A stretch of DNA of 64,000 nucleotides, from NCBI GenBank assembly GCA_003149635.1, contig QCWI01000012.1, positions 62,001 through 126,000 of the forward strand, read 5' to 3'. Below, piece by piece: positions 63,241 through 64,000 of this stretch. A program made the position numbers and the translations under genes. The notes under the pieces are model-generated. The model was not told where the DNA came from, did no database searches, and worked only from the letters and a program-made list of their open reading frames with translations. The stretch is from Fluviicola sp. XM-24bin1 (GTDB lineage: Bacteria; Bacteroidota; Bacteroidia; Flavobacteriales_D; Crocinitomicaceae). Positions within the stretch are counted from its first letter, which is position 1. Every line of letters starts with the position of its first letter.

Positions 63241-64000
63241 ATGAAACGAATCTGGCCCCAACTTTTATTCTTAGGAATCTTTCTTTTCTCATGCACCTGA
63301 AGAGGAATCAGCAGCCAACGATGTATTGGACGCAATGCAATTCGAGAATTACTACCAAAATTCACGAAGTCTCTACAATGACGGTAACGGCTATTTACTC
63401 ACGTTGAAGGGAGAAAAGGGAGCTGAGCTTGCCACGCATGGTATGAATGGACGCACCAAAAAAATCAGCATGCTGGACAGGCAAATCTCCTGTATGGAGG
63501 ATATTGACGCCAGCTACAAAAAAATCATCTCAGAAATTCACAAAGAGAAAAGTAAGATCTTGGAGAAAATTGGTTCTCAATCTGCTCTAGGAGACCTTGA
63601 TCCCCAATGGATCTACCCAGCTCGGATCGATGCAACTAAAATCAAAGAAGATAGTGACGATGCTTTCGATTCAAAGAAGATTTTGAGCAGTATAATTAAA
63701 TACAGAGATGAGGTGGTCAAGCTATGCACGAATTCACATTACCGATTTGTTGATGGCTCTTTAAAACAGGATAAAGATCATGCCGTTGGAACCATAAAAA
63801 AAGACGTAATTTCTGATCCAGCCAGCGACTCAAAATATTTCTATCAAGTGCTGGAAGATGTATTTATCGATGACAAGGAAACGTTATTTGAAATCTTAGT
63901 GACTTTAACCCCGAGAAAAGGAGAAGACCAAAAATTATCAGCCCATCAAGCCTTGCATTTCTTATCAGTGCTAGAATCCCGAATATTGATGGCAAGAAAA
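63241..64000 (+). CDS. GldM-like lipoprotein, frameshifted and cut by window end
   Basis: The ATG at 63241 opens a lipoprotein signal (MKRIWPQLLFLGIFLFSC) but meets TGA after 19 codons. One base further the frame is open to the window end: removing the T at 63298 joins FSCT to EEESAANDVLDAMQ. The continued protein (at least 240 residues) has a helix-rich layout like the first domain of GldM/PorM: IDASYKKIISEIHKEKSKI, then KILSSIIKYRDEVVKLC and SAHQALHFLSVLESRILM. GldM proper begins with a membrane helix, so a lipobox is unusual. Either the frame was broken by mutation or one base was mis-called. Without correction translation could begin only at ATG 63335, with no signal. Confidence 0.6.

Noticed and set aside
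1-64000. tRNA, rRNA, CRISPR arrays, insertion sequences
   Set aside because: I looked through the gene-free gaps for cloverleaf arms, regular spaced repeats and transposase motifs and found none.

Overview
The window looks like chromosome from a member of the Bacteroidota, most likely a marine-type Flavobacteriales. The reasons are SusC/SusD genes, type IX secretion (T9SS) sorting tails of both kind A and kind B, PorP/SprF proteins, a MurF-Alr fusion, and promoters of the TTG-N20-TAnnTTTG type. The order-level placement is inference. I see no rRNA, tRNA, CRISPR array, insertion sequence or phage gene.

Layout. 1-6972: a cut-off secreted protein, an M28 peptidase, an acidic protein, thymidine kinase, the cell-wall fusion MurF-Alr, and a small lipoprotein that follows an M20 dipeptidase (to 8366). 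8519-12999: two related secreted adhesin-like proteins with choice-of-anchor L domains and T9SS kind-B tails. 13158-19913: HflX, a lipoprotein cytochrome c, a small membrane protein, two secreted amidohydrolase-type proteins and an ArsR-type regulator.

20059-39716 is the most coherent block. On the minus strand it holds a polysaccharide utilisation locus: SusC, SusD, a PKD lipoprotein, a GH16 glucanase, a secreted glycan-binding-like protein, a sodium/sugar symporter, a PGI/PMI isomerase and methylglyoxal synthase, plus a separate unit with a sugar-kinase-like protein, a GH3 beta-glucosidase and a Nudix-type regulator. Divergently, on the plus strand, lies a complete Entner-Doudoroff operon (zwf, pgl, edd, eda). 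The enzyme set fits a beta-glucan such as laminarin being cut outside the cell, imported, hydrolysed to glucose, phosphorylated and sent down the Entner-Doudoroff route. An inverted repeat, TTGTA-N5-TACAA, sits inside the promoter of zwf and in front of the secreted binding protein, and is a candidate operator linking them.

40194-55729: a WG-repeat protein, a large S8 peptidase with T9SS tail, type II NADH dehydrogenase, superoxide dismutase, a NifU-like/Mrp iron-sulfur pair, a second PGI/PMI isomerase in an operon with LipB, a serine hydrolase, a glycosyltransferase and an acyl-CoA thioesterase. 55842-61195: a small membrane protein, a family 9 glycosyltransferase, two thioredoxins and a membrane pyrophosphatase with an unusual 110-residue cysteine-rich tail. 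61409-64000: two PorP/SprF proteins followed by a GldM-like lipoprotein gene that has a one-base frameshift and runs off the window.

Several starts were set to the ATG or GTG that agrees with the signal peptide, the ATGA overlap or the promoter, rather than to the longest open frame. Several intergenic regions carry short palindromic or dispersed repeats; these are listed separately.
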